Below, one piece after another: positions 16,161-25,861 of a DNA stretch of 40,087 bases. Position 1 is the first letter of the stretch. Each line of letters begins with the position of its first letter. The DNA is from a bacterium. Its GTDB lineage: Bacteria > Patescibacteriota > Minisyncoccia > Phycocordibacterales > UBA9973. A program made the translations under genes and the position numbers. The notes beneath the pieces were generated by a model. That model was not told the DNA's origin, made no database searches, and saw only the letters and a program-made list of their open reading frames with translations. The stretch spans positions 1 to 40,087 of the forward strand of contig JAIXRY010000004.1 of NCBI GenBank assembly GCA_027484965.1, read 5' to 3'.

Positions 16161-16730
16161 ATGCTATACACTGGAAAAGGTGACAAAGGAACAACAAAAT
16201 TATTCAATACTCCAAGCGGTGAACGTGTTTCAAAAGGGGATATTACTTTTGAAGCGCTTGGAACTGTAGATGAATTAAATGCGTATGTTGGATTATTAAA
16301 AGTAAAAGTCGAGAATATGACATTCTCTACGGATAATGAAGAAAAGTCCATTGCTCACATACTTCACAATATTCAAGAAACACTTTTCATTATTCAGGCA
16401 GAAATTGCCGGTGCTGGTATGACTGTAGAAAAGAAACATACCGATGAAATAAGTATCATTGTCGATCAAATAGAAAATACTCTTCCACCAATAACAACCT
16501 TCTTCATTTCTGGTGGAACAGATATTGCAGCACTCTCTGATGTTATTAGAACTATTTCAAGACGATGTGAAAGGCTTCTAGTGCGTATTTCTATTGAAAA
16601 AGAGGATATTGTGGGAGAATATACACTTTCTTATGTTAATCGTCTCTCAAGTGTCTTCTATGCTCTTTCGCGCCTATTTAATCACGAAGCTGGTGTTTCA
16701 GAAATACCTCCAGGATATAGAAAGGAATAA
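16161..16730 (+). CDS. Cob(I)alamin adenosyltransferase, PduO type
   Basis: LYTGKGDKGTTKLFN, ALGTVDELNAYVGL, DVIRTISRRCERLLV, YVNRLSSVFYALSRLFNHEAGV. Confidence 0.9.
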   Translation: MLYTGKGDKGTTKLFNTPSGERVSKGDITFEALGTVDELNAYVGLLKVKVENMTFSTDNEEKSIAHILHNIQETLFIIQAEIAGAGMTVEKKHTDEISIIVDQIENTLPPITTFFISGGTDIAALSDVIRTISRRCERLLVRISIEKEDIVGEYTLSYVNRLSSVFYALSRLFNHEAGVSEIPPGYRKE

Positions 16731-16746
16731 ATAGTTTTTTTTGGGG

Positions 16747-16820
16747 GGGGGATTACTGGGAATCGAACCCAGATTGAAGGTTCCACAAACCTCAGTGTTA
16801 ACCGTTACACCATAATCCCC
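16747..16820 (-). tRNA. tRNA-His (anticodon GTG)
   Basis: Minus strand G-1 GGGATTA TG GTGT..ACAC, TTGTGGA loop, CTGGG TTCGATT CCCAG TAATCCC C73. Confidence 0.94.
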
Positions 16821-16948
16821 ATGTACATTATTTGATTGTCTGTCGATTAAACCATATTTTAATATAATTTTCAACTTTTTAAAAAATATATTAATTAAAA
16901 TGACACTTTTTTATTTAGGTATATACTGTATTTATAATCTTATAATTT

Positions 16949-17464
16949 ATGCAATACAATATTCATCCAATCTTTGTTCATTTTCCGATAGCATTTTTGA
17001 TGCTTTACTCACTAATCAAAATACTCCCACTTAGAAGATGGGTCTCTAGTATTTCTTTAAAAGCGATAGAAAGAACTCTCCTCATCGCTGGAATAATTGG
17101 AGGATTTTTTGCGCTTCAGACAGGAGAGCTTGCTGAACATCTGACAAGTCCTGTCGAATCTGTTGTTGAAATGCACTCTGCTTTTGCTAATGCATCTGTT
17201 TGGATTTATGGAGCTATATTACTTGGAGAACTTATGGTTATTTGTGGTTCTTATGTAAATAGTAAAATTCAAAATAAAACAATTTTAAATATCTACGGAG
17301 TTCTGGTTACTCTTCTTACAAATAAATACTTAGTAATCATTCTTGCTGTTGTGGGTGTTATAACTATTTCACTTACAGGGCTTCTTGGGGGAGTAATGGT
17401 GTATGGAACAACAGCTGACCCATTTGCAAGTGTTATACTGTCACTATTAGGAATTAATTTTTAA
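16949..17464 (+). CDS. DUF2231-like integral membrane protein
   Basis: NIHPIFVHFPIAFLMLYSLIKIL motif with four TM segments. Confidence 0.75.
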   Translation: MQYNIHPIFVHFPIAFLMLYSLIKILPLRRWVSSISLKAIERTLLIAGIIGGFFALQTGELAEHLTSPVESVVEMHSAFANASVWIYGAILLGELMVICGSYVNSKIQNKTILNIYGVLVTLLTNKYLVIILAVVGVITISLTGLLGGVMVYGTTADPFASVILSLLGINF

Positions 17465-17471
17465 AAAATAT

Positions 17472-17870
17472 ATGAAAAAAGGACACAAAGAAAATATTGA
17501 ACAAAAAACATTAGAAAATACAAATTTCCGTCACGTGCTTTATTCAGCAGAACATATGCAACTCGTACTTATGAGTTTGCTTCCAGGGGAAGATATTGGA
17601 GAAGAGATTCACAATGAAAACGATCAATTCTTCCGTTTCGAAGCTGGTGTTGGAAAGGTTGTGATTAACGATACTGAATATGAAGTTTCTGATGGTGATG
17701 TCGTGATCGTTCCACAAGGTGCAAAGCATAATGTCATTAATACTGGAAGTATTGCTCTGCAACTCTATACAATATATACTCCAGCCCATCACAAAGATGG
17801 GATCATAAGAGAGACAAAAGAAGACGCGATGAACAACGAAGAAGAATTTGATGGAGTAACTACAGAATAA
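17472..17870 (+). CDS. Cupin domain protein
   Basis: LLPGEDIGEEIHNENDQFFRFEAGVGKVVINDTEYEVSDGDVVIVPQGAKHNVINTG. Confidence 0.9.
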   Translation: MKKGHKENIEQKTLENTNFRHVLYSAEHMQLVLMSLLPGEDIGEEIHNENDQFFRFEAGVGKVVINDTEYEVSDGDVVIVPQGAKHNVINTGSIALQLYTIYTPAHHKDGIIRETKEDAMNNEEEFDGVTTE

Positions 17871-17895
17871 AAGAAAGCCCCTTAATTGGGGCTTT

Positions 17896-18162
17896 TTAGT
17901 TGTACCTAAATGTTGGAAGTTTTTGTATGTCTAATATTGTTTTAGTATATACAACAGCTTTTCTTTCTTTAAGATTTGTAATCCTTATTATTTTTTTGAG
18001 TCTCCGCTTTTCTTTTTTTGTAATAATTTCATCTCTAAACATTTGATCAACAATATTACAACCCTCTTCTTCGGATTCAAATTCTAAACTTTCATACTCG
18101 TCTTTTTTGATATACCAAGCCAACTTACAGTGGGGAGGTACTTGCATAAGCCTTGCTTCCAT
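17896..18162 (-). CDS. Hypothetical protein
   Basis: 88-aa ORF in an otherwise uncovered interval, charged soluble composition. Confidence 0.5.
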   Translation of the reverse strand: MEARLMQVPPHCKLAWYIKKDEYESLEFESEEEGCNIVDQMFRDEIITKKEKRRLKKIIRITNLKERKAVVYTKTILDIQKLPTFRYN

Positions 18163-18231
18163 AACTTTAAAGAATTTATTATATACAGTCTACTCTTTTT
18201 AATTTGTAAAAACAAATGGTATATTTGAGAC

Positions 18232-18951
18232 ATGCAGAAAGATTTAAAGATAAAAACTAAAGACAGTCACTATATATACGGGACTTTAAATACTCCAAAT
18301 AAAATTTCCAAAAAATTAGTAATTTTTGTTCATGGATTTACAAGTCACAGAAATGAACACATTTTATTTAATGGTTCAAAATTTTTTGTAAATAAAGGAT
18401 TTGATACTTTTCGTTTTGATTCATATGCAGGTGATAAGGGAGCTAGAAATATGTTAGACTACACAATTTCTCTAAATGGCGAAGATATTAATACTGTCGT
18501 TGATTATTTTTTCAAAAAATATAAGAAAATTTATGTTGTAGGACATAGTTATGGAGGAACAGCGCTTTTGTTTGCAAATCAAGAAAAAGTTTCAAAATTT
18601 ATTTTTTGGGATCCCTCATATATTGAAAAAGATCAAGATCAAGGATTTGTTTATAAAAAAGAAATAGATTCTTATATTGAGGATTGGGGTGTGACTTATA
18701 TTGTTGGTAAAAAATTAGTTAATGAATTAAAAAATTTCCCAAACTGTGGAGATATGATTTCAAGATTTAATAAACCTGTATTATTTATAGGTGCAGGTAA
18801 GGGTGCAAAAAATCATTGTAATAAATATTTTAAAAAAACTAATTCTTCTAAAGATTTGAAAATAATAGAAGGTGCCGATCATAATTTTAATAATTTTGAT
18901 CACGAAGAAATTTTATTTAAAGAAACAATTAATTTTATAAATATAAAATAA
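18232..18951 (+). CDS. Alpha/beta hydrolase
   Basis: VIFVHGFTSHRNEH, VVGHSYGGTALLFAN nucleophile elbow, GADHNF catalytic His. Confidence 0.88.
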   Translation: MQKDLKIKTKDSHYIYGTLNTPNKISKKLVIFVHGFTSHRNEHILFNGSKFFVNKGFDTFRFDSYAGDKGARNMLDYTISLNGEDINTVVDYFFKKYKKIYVVGHSYGGTALLFANQEKVSKFIFWDPSYIEKDQDQGFVYKKEIDSYIEDWGVTYIVGKKLVNELKNFPNCGDMISRFNKPVLFIGAGKGAKNHCNKYFKKTNSSKDLKIIEGADHNFNNFDHEEILFKETINFINIK

Positions 18952-18990
18952 TAAAACTCCCCGTAAGGGGAGTTTTATTATTTGTGAATA

Positions 18991-19257
18991 TTATTCACGT
19001 GGGCGGTCTTCTTTTGGACGAGCGATTGAAACGCGGATTCCGCGTCCATCGAGTTCTTTTCCATCGAGTTCTGAAATTGCACGTTCTGCCTCTTCAGGTG
19101 AACTCATTTCAACGAACCCAAAGCCTTTTGAGCGACCTGTCATTTTATCCATAATCACACTTGCAGATTCTACAGTGCCGATTGTTTGGAAGAATGAACG
19201 TAGTGAATCATCTGTTGTTTTCCAAGCAAGTGATCCAATGTAAAGTTTTTTCTCCAT
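18991..19257 (-). CDS. RRM-type RNA-binding protein
   Basis: KLYIGSLAWKTTDDSLRSFF (RNP2) and RSKGFGFVEMSS (RNP1); start MEKKLYIG. Confidence 0.93.
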   Translation of the reverse strand: MEKKLYIGSLAWKTTDDSLRSFFQTIGTVESASVIMDKMTGRSKGFGFVEMSSPEEAERAISELDGKELDGRGIRVSIARPKEDRPRE

Positions 19258-19450
19258 AGGTATATGTTCTAGTTTATCAGTTTCGACCGTATCCCAAACT
19301 AACAGCACCTATAGAGAAAACTCGATACGAAGCAGTAGAATTAGATACTCTCTAAGTAAAGCACACTTATCGATAAAAAGGAAGAGGTAAAAACTAATAA
19401 TATTGTTATATAATGTAAACATATTATTAGTTATTAATTTTCTGTATTAT

Positions 19451-19828
19451 ATGTTGTCATTTATAGGTATTTTACTTCTTGCGACAATCGCTTCTGTTAT
19501 TGTTGGTATGATTTGGTATGCTCCGTTTGCTTTTGGTCCATTATGGTCACGTCTTTCTGGTAAAACTATGGAAGAAGGAGGAAATGCAAAATCAATGATT
19601 TTTGGTATTCTTATAAGAATCCTTGCAACTCTTGGCCTCTTTATCTTTGTTATAGCAACACGTGCTATGCCATTGGTTGTGGCTTCAGTTATTTGGCTTA
19701 CAGTTATTGTTCCTGGGTATCTTACAGCTATGCTTTATGAAAAGATGTCTTGGAAGCTTGCTTTGGTTCACTCAGGATATGATCTCATATCTTTGCTTGC
19801 CGGAGCTCTTGTGTTGATGTTTATTTAA
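19451..19828 (+). CDS. DUF1761-like membrane protein
   Basis: IASVIVGMIWYAPFAFGPLWSRLSGK motif; internal start MLSFIGI. Confidence 0.75.
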   Translation: MLSFIGILLLATIASVIVGMIWYAPFAFGPLWSRLSGKTMEEGGNAKSMIFGILIRILATLGLFIFVIATRAMPLVVASVIWLTVIVPGYLTAMLYEKMSWKLALVHSGYDLISLLAGALVLMFI

Positions 19829-19836
19829 TTAAAACC

Positions 19837-19886
19837 TACACAACCAATAAAAAACACCCGTTCGGGTGTTTTTTATTGGTTGTGTA
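19837..19886. terminator. 24-bp palindromic terminator between convergent genes
   Basis: TACACAACCAATAAAAAACACCCG-tt-CGGGTGTTTTTTATTGGTTGTGTA. Confidence 0.8.
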
Positions 19887-19888
19887 TT

Positions 19889-20098
19889 TTATAAACCAAA
19901 AAGGTCTTTTAGTAAGGTGCTCCACAATTTATTAAAATTCGTAACAATTAAATAAGAGGGGATAAAAAATAGAGCCAGTACAAAAAAGAATAATAATTTA
20001 AGAGTTTTCTCTAGTATTGTAAATACAACACCAGAAATATCCTTACTGCTCCCTTTTGTTCCTTCCCAAAGTTCTTTAAAAAAATCTTCCATATACAC
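19889..20098 (-). CDS. Small single-TM protein
   Basis: 69-aa ORF with a central hydrophobic helix, placed after a terminator. Confidence 0.5.
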   Translation of the reverse strand: MYMEDFFKELWEGTKGSSKDISGVVFTILEKTLKLLFFFVLALFFIPSYLIVTNFNKLWSTLLKDLFGL

Positions 20099-20214
20099 AA
20101 AATATACATTGTATAATCTAAAAATGCTAGTTTCATAGTATTTAATTAATCTTTTAGTGTAGATTTATTTTTTTATGATAGTATAGATGTGTATTAGATT
20201 AATTAAATAAAAAT

Positions 20215-20832
20215 ATGTCATTCATAAAAAATCTTTCATGGCGCTATGCAACAAAAATATTTGATTCAAACAAAAAAGTTGAAAGTGATCATGTAGAAAA
20301 AATATTAGAAGCGGTAAGACTTGCTCCAACATCTTTTGGGCTACAACCATTCCATGTAACTGTTGTGGAGAATCAAGAACTAAAAGACAAACTTCAAGGA
20401 TTTTCTTGGAACCAACCTCAAATAGGAACATCTTCACAAGTACTTGTCTTTTCTTATAGAACAGATGTTTTAGCTAGGATTAATACTTACTTTGAGATGA
20501 TTTCAGGTGGTAATGAAGAGGTGAGAAAGGGTATGGAAGGATATGAGACAATGATGAAAAATTTTGCAGAAAGTATGTCAGAAGAAAAAATTGCTTCATG
20601 GGCTGCAAGACAAGCATATATCGCTCTTGGATTTGCTTTAGCTTCTTGTGCAGAACTTGAAATAGACTCTTGTCCTATGGAAGGATTTGATGCTGCTGCC
20701 TACAAAGAAGCGCTAGCGCTTCCAGAAAACATAACTCCTGTAGTTCTTCTTCCTATCGGATATAGATCAGAAAGTGATACAGTTCGTGCAAAAGTTCGTT
20801 TTCCAGAAACAGACTTATTTTCAAATAAATAA
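20215..20832 (+). CDS. Nitroreductase family protein
   Basis: WRYATKIFDSNKKV, AVRLAPTSFGLQPFHVTVV, LGFALASCAELEIDSCPMEGFD. Confidence 0.92.
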   Translation: MSFIKNLSWRYATKIFDSNKKVESDHVEKILEAVRLAPTSFGLQPFHVTVVENQELKDKLQGFSWNQPQIGTSSQVLVFSYRTDVLARINTYFEMISGGNEEVRKGMEGYETMMKNFAESMSEEKIASWAARQAYIALGFALASCAELEIDSCPMEGFDAAAYKEALALPENITPVVLLPIGYRSESDTVRAKVRFPETDLFSNK

Positions 20833-20919
20833 TAATTTATAAAATAAAAAATCGAATTTACAAAAGAATTCGGTTTTTTTATTTTGTCTTCCTTGTTAGT
20901 TTGATATACTAAATACATT

Positions 20920-21540
20920 ATGAAGAAATATATATCAGAACTTATTGGAACATTTATCTTATCTCTCGTCGTTGCTCTTGCTGTGGGTGGGGGAGCTTTC
21001 TCTATACCTATACCAGTACTCGCTGCGCTTGTTGTAGGAATATTCGTTTATGCTGTTGGAACAATATCTGGTGCACATTTAAATCCTGCCGTAACTGTTG
21101 CAATGCTTGCAACAAAAGAAATTCCTGGAAAACAAGGTCTTGCATATCTTGCGTCTCAATTTTTAGGCGGAGCTTTTGCTCTCATTGTTGCAGGACTTCT
21201 TGATGCAAACACAAATTTACTTCCAACTTCTGTATCAATGATGTCTGGAGTCGCTGAAGCGCTTGGAGCTTTTGTTTTTTCTTTTGGTGTTGGTGCTGTA
21301 TATTACAAAAAAGTAACATCTTCAGGAAGTGGTATTGTTGTAGCTCTGTCACTTCTTGTTGGAATATCTATGGCAGGTCTTTTGGGGTCTTACGGAATTA
21401 TTAATCCTGCAGTTGCCCTTGCGTCAGGTGTGTTTGATATGTTTTATCTATTAGGACCAATTATAGGCTTCACTGTAGGATTTATGATTTATAAATGGCT
21501 TATAGATTCACCAAATATTCAAGTACAAGTTACAGAATAA
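20920..21540 (+). CDS. MIP-family aquaporin
   Basis: SGAHLNPAVTVAM and YGIINPAVALASG (two NPA motifs) in a six-TM protein. Confidence 0.93.
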   Translation: MKKYISELIGTFILSLVVALAVGGGAFSIPIPVLAALVVGIFVYAVGTISGAHLNPAVTVAMLATKEIPGKQGLAYLASQFLGGAFALIVAGLLDANTNLLPTSVSMMSGVAEALGAFVFSFGVGAVYYKKVTSSGSGIVVALSLLVGISMAGLLGSYGIINPAVALASGVFDMFYLLGPIIGFTVGFMIYKWLIDSPNIQVQVTE

Positions 21541-21602
21541 AAACAAAACCTCCTTCTAGGAGGTTTTGTTTTTATTTAAATAATGATACATACTATAGTA
21601 AT

Positions 21603-22448
21603 ATGAGTATCACACTAAAAAGAGTAATTAAAATAAGTAGACCTAGATTTTGGCTCTATGAACTAGGAACATTTTTTATCGGAATTGTTGCTGGTGGATT
21701 TTTTGGTGCACCGATAATGTCTATCACTATTTGGGGTATTTATTTTTTGATTTCAGCAAACATTTTGATCTACGGTATAAATGATATTTATGATTATGAT
21801 ACTGACAAATTAAATCCAAAAAAACAAAATTATGAAGATCTGTTGGATCCAACAGATCACAAGAAGATATACTTTTGGATTTTAGTGACAAATATTCCTT
21901 TTATTTTTTTTATTTTTAATCTTTCTACGTCTACAATAATTTCACTTTTTTTCTTTGTGTTTTTTGCTACATTCTATTCAGCAAAACCTATCCGTGCAAA
22001 AGCTCGTCCTTTTTTTGATTCATTTTTTTCTGCAGGACATTATGTAGCTACAGGTGTCTTTGGATATTTTTTAACGAACCCCGAACACTCTTTTCCTTTA
22101 TGGGGAATTGTAGCTGGAATGTCTTGGGCTATTTCTATGCATGCTTATTCCGCTGTTCCTGATATTGAGTCTGATGCAAACGGAGGTTTGGCGACAATTG
22201 CAACTTATTTAGGTAAAAATAAAACCATACTACTCTGTTCTCTGCTCTATACAATTTCATCAATCATAGGATCCTTATTGGTAGGGTGGTGGATTTCAAT
22301 TTTACTTATTCCTTATTTGTTTATAATGTATAAATCATATTTTGCTGATGAAATTTTTCTTTTTAAACTTTATAAATATTTTCCAATGTTGAATGCTTTT
22401 TCTGGAATGGTGCTCTTTTGGAGTCTTTTGTTGAAAATAATTTTATAA
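21603..22448 (+). CDS. UbiA-family prenyltransferase, candidate lycopene elongase-type
   Basis: SRPRFWLYELGTFFIG, NDIYDYDTDKLNP, YSAVPDIESDANGGLATIATYLG; adjacent to the crt genes. Confidence 0.82.
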   Translation: MSITLKRVIKISRPRFWLYELGTFFIGIVAGGFFGAPIMSITIWGIYFLISANILIYGINDIYDYDTDKLNPKKQNYEDLLDPTDHKKIYFWILVTNIPFIFFIFNLSTSTIISLFFFVFFATFYSAKPIRAKARPFFDSFFSAGHYVATGVFGYFLTNPEHSFPLWGIVAGMSWAISMHAYSAVPDIESDANGGLATIATYLGKNKTILLCSLLYTISSIIGSLLVGWWISILLIPYLFIMYKSYFADEIFLFKLYKYFPMLNAFSGMVLFWSLLLKIIL

Positions 22449-22486
22449 AATAAAAACCTCACATTGTGAGGTTTTTATTTCTTTAT

Positions 22487-24007
22487 TTAAACTTCTTTTA
22501 ATGGTTCCGGATCAGATATTTTTTCAATTCTCTTATATATCAACTCAGCCGATATTATACATATAGGAACTCCAATACCAGGGTTAGTTCCAGCTCCAAC
22601 AAAGAATAAATTTTCAACTTTTCTAGATATATTGTTCGGTCTAAATATTGCTGTTTGCGGAAGAGTGTGAGCAAGACCTAAAGCTGTTCCTTTGAATGCA
22701 TTGTAGTCTTTTATAAAATTATCAACACTGTAAATTTCTTTTGTTATAATTCTTTCCTTGAGATTTGGTATGTCTAATTCTTTTTCCATTAATGAAAGTA
22801 TTTTGTCAGCATATAGCCCTTTCTCTTCTTCTGTATGAGAGAGACCTGCCGCAATTGGAACTAGTACAAAAATATTCTCAGTATTATTTGGAGCTATACT
22901 ATCGTCAGATTTTGATGGGGCACATACATATAAAGCTGGATATCCTGGCCATGTTGGATGTTTAAAAATCTTATCAAAATTTTCTTTCCATGCTTTAGGG
23001 AAGAATAGGTTATGGTGTGATAGTGTTGGAATTTTTCCATCTATCCCTAAATACATAATAAATGCACTTGGAGCAAGAGTTCTTTTGTCCCAATATTTTT
23101 GACTGTGTTCTCTGTATTTATCTTCTTCAATCAGTACTTGTTCTGTATGGTGATAGTCTGCATTTGAAATAACCATATCAGCATCAATTATTGCTCCATT
23201 TTCTAATGTAACACCTGTAGCTTTTCCGTTATCAATATTTATTTTCTTAACTGGAGAATTAACTTTTATTTCTGTACCATGTTTTTCTGCTATATTTACA
23301 AAAGCTTTTGTTACTTCATAAAGTCCTCCTTTTGGGTACCAAACACCAAGACCAAAGTCCACATAATTCATAAGTGTATAGATACCTGGAGTATCGTAAG
23401 GTGATGTTCCAAGTAGTACTGTCTGGTACTGCATAACCTTCTGTAGAAGATCATTCTTAAAGAGTCTGTTTATAATTGTACTTTGTTTTGAAAAGAGAGG
23501 TAATTTTCTCCCGAGAGTCATAACTCTTTTATTAAAGAAATCAAAAATAGAGTCGTAGTTTTTATACATGAATTCTTGTTTTGCAACTTCATATTGAAAT
23601 TTTGTTTGTGATAAGAATTTTTCAAGCACATCACCACTACCTTTTTCTAGTGACTCAAAAGTTTCTTTATTTTTTTCAATATTTGCAAAAAAGTCAAAAG
23701 ATTTTCCTTCTTCTTGAAAAACTCTATAAGAAGGGGATAGTAGTTGTAGTTCTAGATGCTTGTTAATGTCCTCTCCTAGCACCTTAAAGAAATCTTCAAA
23801 AACATCTGGCATCATATACCAACTTGGTCCTTTGTCAAAGATAAACTTTCCTTTTTCTGTATCTTTTACTATTAAAGAAGCTCTGCCTCCAGGCATGTCA
23901 TTTTTTTCTAAAATAGTAACTTTGTATCCTTTTTTTGAAAGTAAACAAGCAGAAGCAAGACCTCCAATTCCTGACCCTATAATAATTATGTGTTTCTGTT
24001 TATTCAT
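22487..24007 (-). CDS. crtI: Phytoene desaturase family carotenoid oxidoreductase
   Basis: IIIIGSGIGGLASACLLSKKGYKVTILEKNDMPGGRA, FDKGPSWYMMPD, C-terminal NLFFVGAGTNPGIGVPICIISAELI. Confidence 0.95.
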   Translation of the reverse strand: MNKQKHIIIIGSGIGGLASACLLSKKGYKVTILEKNDMPGGRASLIVKDTEKGKFIFDKGPSWYMMPDVFEDFFKVLGEDINKHLELQLLSPSYRVFQEEGKSFDFFANIEKNKETFESLEKGSGDVLEKFLSQTKFQYEVAKQEFMYKNYDSIFDFFNKRVMTLGRKLPLFSKQSTIINRLFKNDLLQKVMQYQTVLLGTSPYDTPGIYTLMNYVDFGLGVWYPKGGLYEVTKAFVNIAEKHGTEIKVNSPVKKINIDNGKATGVTLENGAIIDADMVISNADYHHTEQVLIEEDKYREHSQKYWDKRTLAPSAFIMYLGIDGKIPTLSHHNLFFPKAWKENFDKIFKHPTWPGYPALYVCAPSKSDDSIAPNNTENIFVLVPIAAGLSHTEEEKGLYADKILSLMEKELDIPNLKERIITKEIYSVDNFIKDYNAFKGTALGLAHTLPQTAIFRPNNISRKVENLFFVGAGTNPGIGVPICIISAELIYKRIEKISDPEPLKEV

Positions 24008-24851
24008 ATTTGTTTAAAATTGTTTTTATAAAAACAATAAATTTCTCTTTTTTGTTTAAACTTGTTCTTTTGCTAATATTGTAACCACTTTCTTTTATTT
24101 TCTTTAATAATCTTGAATATCTATTATACGATAAAAGAACAGCAAATCTTGTATACCTAGGCAAAAGTTTTATACCTTCTCTTCCTATAACGCCAAGTTC
24201 TCTAGTTCTTTTTTCTTGTATGTCCATGTACTTTATCCAAGCTATTTTTTTTTCTTGCGATGATAGTTGTTTTATAAAATCTGACGGATTTAAACCACAA
24301 TCATGTAATTCATTTTGAGGTAAATATATACGCTCTCTTTCTTCGTAGTCACTTCTAGCATCTCTAATAAAGTTTACCAATTGAAACATTTCTGCCATTG
24401 CTTTTGCGTGTGGCTCCCAAACACTTTTTGCTTTTGTTATATAACCCATAGCATACCCTATAATAACAGCCGAACCATACATATAATCTTCAACTTCCTT
24501 ATAATCACTATAAATATGCTTTTCAGTATCTTTCTCCATTGATTTGAAAAATGATTCAAAAAATTCTTCTTCCAAACCAATTTCTTTTTGCAAAATTCTC
24601 GTACTTTGCTGGACAATATTTTTTTCAGGATTGTTTTTCCAATCATTCCACCATGTATGTAAAACAATTTTTGCTTCTTCGTCTTTAAAATCAGTATCTA
24701 CAATCTCATCCACAGTCCTTACAAATGCATAAAAAATCCAAGTTTGATAACGTTCTTTCTTGGGGAAGAATAGGGTGGCTATATAAAAAGTACTACTATA
24801 CCTTTTGATTATTTTTTTGGCGTTATTTATTTGTTCTTTTGTAAACATCAT
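24000..24851 (-). CDS. crtB: Phytoene/squalene synthase
   Basis: YSSTFYIATLFFPKKERY, VRTVDEIVDTD, FQLVNFIRDARSDYEERERIYLPQNEL. Confidence 0.94.
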   Translation of the reverse strand: MMFTKEQINNAKKIIKRYSSTFYIATLFFPKKERYQTWIFYAFVRTVDEIVDTDFKDEEAKIVLHTWWNDWKNNPEKNIVQQSTRILQKEIGLEEEFFESFFKSMEKDTEKHIYSDYKEVEDYMYGSAVIIGYAMGYITKAKSVWEPHAKAMAEMFQLVNFIRDARSDYEERERIYLPQNELHDCGLNPSDFIKQLSSQEKKIAWIKYMDIQEKRTRELGVIGREGIKLLPRYTRFAVLLSYNRYSRLLKKIKESGYNISKRTSLNKKEKFIVFIKTILNKYE

Positions 24852-25858
24852 GATGTTCTCTTTTCTATTAATGAAACAAGATTAAAAAGGGCTTCCTTTG
24901 TATGATCTTTTATGTCTTCTTTCTCAATACTTTTCTTTGCTATTTCTAATTTTTCAAAAACCTCACTTCTCAATTCTTGTATTAAATTACTGTTTCTAAT
25001 TTTTTCTTTAAATTCTTTTGTAATAAGATTTCTGTTTTTTGAACCAAATATTTTATTAAACTCTTCTAGTAATTTTTGATCGTCTTGATTATTAATTTTT
25101 GCATTAATAAGTGTTGGTTGTCCTTCTATAATATCAGTAAAACCATGTTTTCCTAAGTCATCATCTTCGCTCATTATATCAATCAAGTCGTCTGTTATTT
25201 GGAAACATATTCCAAGGTTGTCACTGTAAGAATAAATCCAATCATTAGGTTTATTTCCAGAAAGTGTAATTCCAAGTTCTAATGGGCGAGTACAAGTGTA
25301 TCTTGCTGTCTTTAAAAGCATACATTCAAAAATATCTTTTTCTAAGACACCTTTTTTATCTCTATTATCCAGATCTATCATCTGACCGACAATAACTTCA
25401 TCTATTAGTTTTTTCCAAACGAGTAAGCTCTCTTTTGATTTTTGTGTTGAAAAAAAAGAATCGTAAGCCCAATTAAAAAGAAGATCTGCAACCAATATTG
25501 CCTGATGCTTGTTTATGGGTTCTTTATATAGTTGTTTTGAGTAGGTATGAATAGCTTCTGTTCCGTGACGTAATTCTTGTTCATCCATAATATCGTCTTC
25601 AACAAGAGCCATAATGTGGATTAATTCTATAGCCACGAGTACATCTTGTATATCTTTCCAAGATTCTCTATTTTCCTGATATCCTATAGCGATTATGAAA
25701 GGACGAATTCTTTTGCCTTTTTTCGCTAATATGAGTATATGATCAAATATTTTTTGTAATCTTTCATTAGACGTAATTTTTTTTGTTTCTTCGATATAAT
25801 TACTTAACTTATCTAAAAAATAAATATCAAATTCTTTTTTAAAATCTACAATGTTCAT
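24848..25858 (-). CDS. crtE: Polyprenyl diphosphate (GGPP-type) synthase
   Basis: GKRIRPFIIAIGYQ, first Asp-rich motif VEDDIMDE, second FQITDDLIDI. Confidence 0.92.
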   Translation of the reverse strand: MNIVDFKKEFDIYFLDKLSNYIEETKKITSNERLQKIFDHILILAKKGKRIRPFIIAIGYQENRESWKDIQDVLVAIELIHIMALVEDDIMDEQELRHGTEAIHTYSKQLYKEPINKHQAILVADLLFNWAYDSFFSTQKSKESLLVWKKLIDEVIVGQMIDLDNRDKKGVLEKDIFECMLLKTARYTCTRPLELGITLSGNKPNDWIYSYSDNLGICFQITDDLIDIMSEDDDLGKHGFTDIIEGQPTLINAKINNQDDQKLLEEFNKIFGSKNRNLITKEFKEKIRNSNLIQELRSEVFEKLEIAKKSIEKEDIKDHTKEALFNLVSLIEKRTS

Positions 25859-25861
25859 ACT

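Noticed and set aside
16741-16750. Run of G next to tRNA-His as a possible slippery or phase-variable tract
   Set aside because: Part of the run is the tRNA-His acceptor/discriminator and no ORF crosses it, so phase variation is not supported.
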